A stretch of 35,823 nt of DNA from Acanthamoeba castellanii str. Neff (Eukaryota > Discosea > Longamoebia > Acanthamoebidae), in contig NW_004457242.1 in NCBI RefSeq assembly GCF_000313135.1, positions 63,965 through 99,787 on the forward strand, in the 5' to 3' direction. Made by a program: the position numbers and the translations under genes. Below are positions 31,704-35,823 of the stretch, piece by piece. The notes under the pieces are model-generated. The model was not told the DNA's origin, ran no database searches, and was given only the letters and a program-made list of their open reading frames with translations. Position 1 is the first letter of the stretch; every line of letters begins with the position of its first letter.

Positions 31704-32545
31704 CGATGACGACGACGATGACGGCGGAGGTAATGACGACTCAGGTGCGTCACTGGCGAGGGAGAGGGATGCATCGCCGCCTGTTGACGGGCTTCGTGGT
31801 GAGTGCATCCATGGAAATAGGTAGGCACCTTGGCGCGTGGAAGGGGTCGTACAGGGTGCGTGGCTGATGTACATGTGGAAGGTAATGTGCGGCGCCACGC
31901 GGGCCGGGAACAGTCCGGCGCCGCACATGGGCTGGCCCTCACCGTTCGTTACGGTGGTGGTGGAGGTGGTGGTGGCCCTTTCGAATATGGTCGGGTTGTC
32001 CCCCGCCACGTACTTGCTCAGCTCGTGCCACAGGAACCTGATCGATCGTGTGATTCGCACCGCACACAGCTTAGCATGCGATGAGGAACGAATGCAAGAG
32101 AAAGGTGCACCTCACGAAAGCTCGTCGGGCGATGATCTCGGCATGCGTGTCGTTAATGACGTCTCCTTGGTCGCTCATCTTGCTCGGCGAGCTGCACTTG
32201 TTGCCTGGGACGAGTACGAGACAAGCGTCAGCGCGATCGCAGACAAAGGGAAGGGCCTTACATGGGGCGGGTTCGAGAACGTACCGGTACCCAGCGCCAC
32301 AACCGCATCATGGCCATCTCCGCCCACAGCGCTATGTCCGCGCATCACCACCCCTGCCAGAACCGTCCTTTTGCACCATAAAGCATGGACTGATTCAGTG
32401 GGGGTAGGCTGTTGTGTGGGCGTGAAGAAGGTGCGTACCATTGGCGTTGGGTGGGCTTGCCGCGTTTGGGGAGAAGCCCAAACTGCCGCAGCACCGCTTG
32501 GGAGATCGTTTCTTCTTCATCTTCTGTTGCATTTGTCATCTCCAT
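30165..32545 (-). CDS. ADAT1: ADAT1-type tRNA adenosine deaminase
   Basis: Eleven exons in minus order, with 5' ends at 32545, 32367, 32204, 32037, 31780, 31341, 31128, 30885, 30699, 30500 and 30348, give 525 residues ending in TAA at 30167-30165. ADAT1 converts A37 of tRNA-Ala to inosine. The zinc site is complete: [11 protein letters not shown] (His84, catalytic Glu86), HAPCGGDAS (Cys157) and [12 protein letters not shown] (Cys309). Other family marks are [40 protein letters not shown] and [10 protein letters not shown]. Between PCGGD and RTGAKP the chain has about 100 extra residues with a serine run, acidic stretches and a basic NKRAK patch that may act in nuclear import. The C-terminal part ([11 protein letters not shown]) is of the usual type. 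Its start codon is 60 bases from the divergent P450 start. Confidence 0.93.
31169..31242. repeat. (GGT)n trinucleotide repeat in an ADAT1 intron
   Basis: About 25 perfect GGT copies (ACC on the coding strand) in the 127-base intron between the exons ending SMSC and starting SDKIA. It makes false poly-Gly, poly-Trp and poly-Pro frames. Confidence 0.97.
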
Positions 32546-32605
32546 CTTTGTTTTTCACTCCATTTTCTTTTTCTTCCTTCATGAATTTTCTATTCTATAA
32601 TCGAG
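32546..32605. promoter_or_regulatory. Very short divergent region between ADAT1 and P450
   Basis: Only 60 bases, AT-rich and pyrimidine-rich (TTTTTCACTCC, TTCTTTTTCTTCC), separate the two start codons. Both genes must use this spacer or sequence inside each other's coding region as promoter, unless further non-coding first exons exist. Confidence 0.55.
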
Positions 32606-35048
32606 ATGCCACTGATGGCCTTGGTGGTGGCCCTCTCCTTGCTGGTGCTGGCCCTTGCGGTCATCCGCTACTTCGTCGTGCCGGTACCGTCGTGGTTTGA
32701 AGACTTCATGCCCTCTACCCCCCCCCCCCATACCTAACCCTGGGCGGAACGTGCGGGGCTGTCAGGTGCGGCCGGCCGGCTGGGGCGCCGGCATACCGGC
32801 CCTGTCGCGGTGGGCCACGATGCGCCTGTTCCAGGCCGACCAGATGCACGTCGCCCTCGTGCAGCTGCGCAACTCGCTCGGGCCAATATTCCTCCTCCCG
32901 TACGCACCACCTGTCAGTCGTCATGAGTGGGTGGGGGTGGGTGGGGTTCATGATGGTGACCGACCTTGATGTGTGTGCGTCGGCAGGCCCATGCCGTTTG
33001 CCTCTCTCAAGTACGCCGTGGTGGTGACGGAACCACAGGCCGCCAAGTTGGCCCTCCGCTCGGACACGTTGGTGCTCCCTCTTTGTTTGCAAAAGCGTGA
33101 TCCTAACCACCCACGGCCACTTTGCCTTCCTCCTCCTCCTCCTCCTCCTCTCTCTCTCTCTCTGGTTTGGTTTGGTTTGGTTTGGTTTGGTTTGGTTTGG
33201 TTCTTCTACGCGCGTAGCAAGGGTCCGCTCTACGACAGCTGGCGGACCAAGGGCGAACAGGACATCTTCTCCGGCGACGGCGAACTCTGGAAGAAGGAGG
33301 TAACCACTTAACGCACGCACCACACCGCCCACGCACGCACGCGTGTGTATGTAAAGTTGATGTTGTTCGGTCTCGGGCAGAGGAAACTGGCCAACCCGGC
33401 GTTCTCGTACGTGTCCGTCCGCACGTTGCACGACATCATGGTGGAGGAGGTCGAGGTCATGTTCCAGCGCATCGATGCCGCCACGCCGGCCACCGCACTC
33501 GACCCCGACGACCTCTTCAGCAAACTGGCGCTGGTACGCCGGGGAGACCCCTTGCGCCCCTCATCGCCCCCCCCCCGCGGCGGTCAATCGCTGCTGACGC
33601 GTCGTCGATGGGGGGGGGAGCGAGCAGGACATTATCGGGCGGACGATCTACGGACAGTCCTTCCACGCCCAGACAGACGCCAAGGCGCCCGTGCTGGTGG
33701 CGCTGCAGGAGAACCTGCGGGAGATCCAGGCCAGGGACAGCAACCCTCTCCGCTTTCTCAATCGTCAGGCCGCCAAGAGGTTTCAGGCGAACGCGTAGAT
33801 GTCCCCTACTCTCCAGGCTTTGGTCGCTGATGATGCTCATCGCACCACCGCACACACACGCACACACACGCACACACGCACGCTGCAGTAAGTTTGTGCG
33901 CGGTGTGGCGCATAAGGTGATCGCCGAGCGGAGAAAGAAGGAGAATTGGCGGGAGGTCAAGGACCTGCTGACGCTGCTCATGAAGAGCCAGGACAGCGAG
34001 TCCGGCGAGGGGCTCTCCGACGACCAAATCGCCATCGAACTCGAAGTGTTCATCAGCGCCGGCCACGAAACCACCGCCCACTGTACCTGCCCTACCCAAC
34101 TTACCTAGGCCAGACCGCTTCGGCTGATCGCTGACTCCTTGTGTGCGCCTGCTAGCCATGGCCTGGGTGCTGTACCATTTGGCCAACAACCCGGCGGTGC
34201 TCGCTGAGCTCAGGCAGGAGATCGACGGGGTACCGCGTGCCCATGTGTCGCTCGCCACACTGCACATGATCCAACTCTCTAAACACTGACCACGGCGTGG
34301 TCACGCGGCTGCAGGTGATGGCGGACAGAACCTGGCCCACGCAGGAAGGCCTGAAGCAATGTCAGCTGCTGCAATGCGTCATCAAGGAGACCATGCGCCT
34401 GACCCCGGTGGCGCCCACTGGTTCAGGTTTGAGTTATCGTCTTCTGCATCGTCTTTCTCGAGAAGCGCCTGAGCTCAACACAAAATGTCGGTGTGTCGGT
34501 CGCAGCGCGCGTGCTGCTCGAGGACGCAGAGCTGTGTGGTGTGCGGGTGCCCAAGGGCACGACGGTGTGGGTGCCGTTCTACCCGATGTTCGTGGATCCC
34601 GCGCTGTGGGACAACCCCCGCGACTTCCGGCCCGACCGCTTCAAGGAGGTCAGCTCGGCCGATCCGAAATACACTCCCTTCAGCGCTGGTCCCAGAAACT
34701 GTACGTGCAGTTCAACTCTCGCATCGCGTTTCCCAGTGACGCTCTCTCACGACACGACACGACCAACGACACATGTGTGTCGCACACGCAGGCATCGGGC
34801 AAGCCATGGCGATGCAGGAGATGGAGATCGCGATTGCAGCCCTCGTGCGGACCTACGACTTCAGACTGGCCGAAAACTGCCACGTGAAAGAGGTGCTGGA
34901 GATCACGCTGAAGCCCATGTACGTGCTCCTCCTCCCAGTTGACGCCACAGCCCTTTCCCCCTCACCAACACCTCTGGTTTCTCTGTGTTGTGATTATTTA
35001 TGATTTGGCAGTGGAATGTTGATGTACTTTACGCGCAGGCTCGCCTGA
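32606..35048 (+). CDS. Cytochrome P450, membrane-anchored
   Basis: Twelve exons (32606-32683, 32766-32899, 32987-33067, 33218-33299, 33381-33533, 33628-33794, 33889-34082, 34156-34229, 34315-34420, 34506-34700, 34792-34918, 35012-35048) give 475 residues. Residues 1-22 are a hydrophobic anchor (MPLMALVVALSLLVLALAVI), followed by a proline-containing hinge. P450 marks in order: C-helix WKKERK, I-helix AGHETTA (oxygen activation), K-helix KETMR (ExxR), the PERF-like FRPDRF, and the haem loop FSAGPRNCIG with Cys422 as iron ligand. The usual length is about 500, so the gene looks intact. Such enzymes are microsomal mono-oxygenases. The substrate cannot be told from sequence; being two genes from cycloartenol synthase is weak evidence for sterol work. 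The last intron ends GGCAG before the short final exon (FTRRLA). Confidence 0.93.
33163..33201. repeat. (GGTTT)n pentanucleotide repeat in a P450 intron
   Basis: About seven GGTTT copies follow a CT-rich run in the intron between exons 3 and 4. Together they form the pyrimidine-rich 3' half of that intron. Confidence 0.9.
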
Positions 35049-35106
35049 CTGTGATGATGGAGGAGAAACTACAACTGTGCCGCCTTTTAGTTTCTTCATG
35101 ACCGCG

Positions 35107-35799
35107 CTACTGATGGGGAGGATGAGTGGGTACGTTGATGGGGGCCACCCACAGCTCGGGGTACTCGGCCACCCGCCGCGCGATACGGCCGAAGAACTTG
35201 GTCAACGTGCGGCTCTGGGCACACCCGAAAGAGAAAATGAGCAGCTAGAAGCACGAGCCACCCCAATGCGAGTGGCGTACCGAGGCTTGCAGTGCTGAGT
35301 ACTCGGCGTAGAGCGTGACACGGACGCCAATGGCCACCTGCTTCGCCGCTGCAGTGTCGTCTCGCTTGCGCTACGGGGTGGTAAAGAAGAAGGCGAGTGA
35401 GCACTGAATCCTCAGTAATGCTGTGCTTCGTTTGATAAGATCAGCCGAAGAAGGCCGCGCACCGTGACCAGGTCTTTTCGCAGGCCTACGGCGGCAAGCA
35501 CCAAGTTGTGCCGACCTTCTCGTCGCGCTTCTTTGGCCCAGCGCAGCGCTTCGCTCAGGCCGTGCTGAAACAACAATCACAAGCGATCGACAAAGTCAGC
35601 GATGTAGCGCGAAAGTGCGCTGCGAATGACAGTGGGGGTGGGGGTGGGGCGGCGTACATTGGACGAGATGTCATAGGCCACGACGACAGCAGCGACGTTG
35701 AAGAGGTCGTTGTAGTCGGGTATGCGGCAGAGCGTGAAGACCCGAATATTCAGGTCGATGGCATTTATGGGGAACAGCTTGCTCGCGCTGGCACCAAAC
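35107..35799 (-). CDS. Divergent Rab-like GTPase fold protein (N-terminal part outside window)
   Basis: Four exons in minus order (35799-35658, 35564-35463, 35370-35281, 35214-35107) give the last 146 residues. The pattern follows the C-terminal two-thirds of a Rab/Ras GTPase: a strand with VVVAYDISSN (like LVYDITN), helix SEALRWAKEA, strand LVLAAVGLRKDL in the place of VGNKxDL, then AEYSALQA in the place of ETSAK, and a last helix TKFFGRIARRV. The DTAGQE switch II motif is missing: the corresponding stretch reads FTLCRIPDYNDLF. The NKxD base-recognition motif is also changed. The C-terminus (THPPHQ) has no prenylation cysteines. It may be a nucleotide-free pseudo-GTPase or another Ras-like adaptor; the P-loop lies outside the window. 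It converges on the P450 gene with 58 bases between stops. Confidence 0.5.
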
Positions 35800-35823
35800 C
35801 TGCACCAATCAGTACGCCGACGC

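Noticed and set aside
25866..35048. Sterol or terpenoid gene cluster (cycloartenol synthase plus P450)
   Set aside because: The two are separated by an unrelated tRNA deaminase on the opposite strand, and the P450 does not show signatures I can tie to sterol demethylation or desaturation.

Overview
The window is protist nuclear DNA. It is GC-rich and gene-dense, with many short spliceosomal introns, simple repeats inside introns, and genes on both strands separated by 60-860 bases. The best guess for the source is an amoebozoan such as Acanthamoeba. This rests on a plant-type cycloartenol synthase beside a MyTH4-FERM tail, a DH-domain RhoGEF, a fascin-like beta-trefoil protein and a RAD5 helicase. 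The species call is inference. Exon-intron models were built by hand by joining conserved protein segments at GT-AG (twice GC-AG) junctions with consistent phase. Each complete model closes in one frame from ATG to stop.

Layout: 1-2698 (+) 3' part of a MyTH4-FERM protein, probably a myosin tail; 2808-5194 (-) Vps62-like domain joined to fascin-like beta-trefoil repeats; 5493-8932 (+) PH domain plus a very long charged helix; 9137-10881 (-) RhoGEF; 10882-11740 intergenic; 11741-13972 (+) DEP domain fused to an FSP1/AIFM2-type oxidoreductase; 14053-16248 (+) HKD phospholipase D/cardiolipin synthase-like protein; 16397-16830 (+) small unknown gene; 17139-18389 (+) CBS-domain protein; 18528-24537 (-) 23-exon RAD5/HLTF-type helicase-ubiquitin ligase; 24803-25323 (+) short Qc-type SNARE; 25866-30082 (+) cycloartenol synthase; 30165-32545 (-) ADAT1 tRNA adenosine deaminase; 32606-35048 (+) cytochrome P450; 35107-35799 (-) partial divergent Rab-like protein.

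The genes do not form one pathway. Themes are cytoskeleton and membrane (MyTH4-FERM, trefoil, PH, RhoGEF, SNARE, Rab-like), lipid and redox metabolism (FSP1-like, PLD-like, cycloartenol synthase, P450), and nucleic-acid maintenance (RAD5, ADAT1). No bacterial operon, CRISPR array, transposon, rRNA or convincing tRNA was seen. The most unusual items are the domain fusions, the degenerate Rab-like protein, a 345-base hexanucleotide array in an intron, two GC-AG introns, and a splice-donor preference for GTAC rather than GTAAG.
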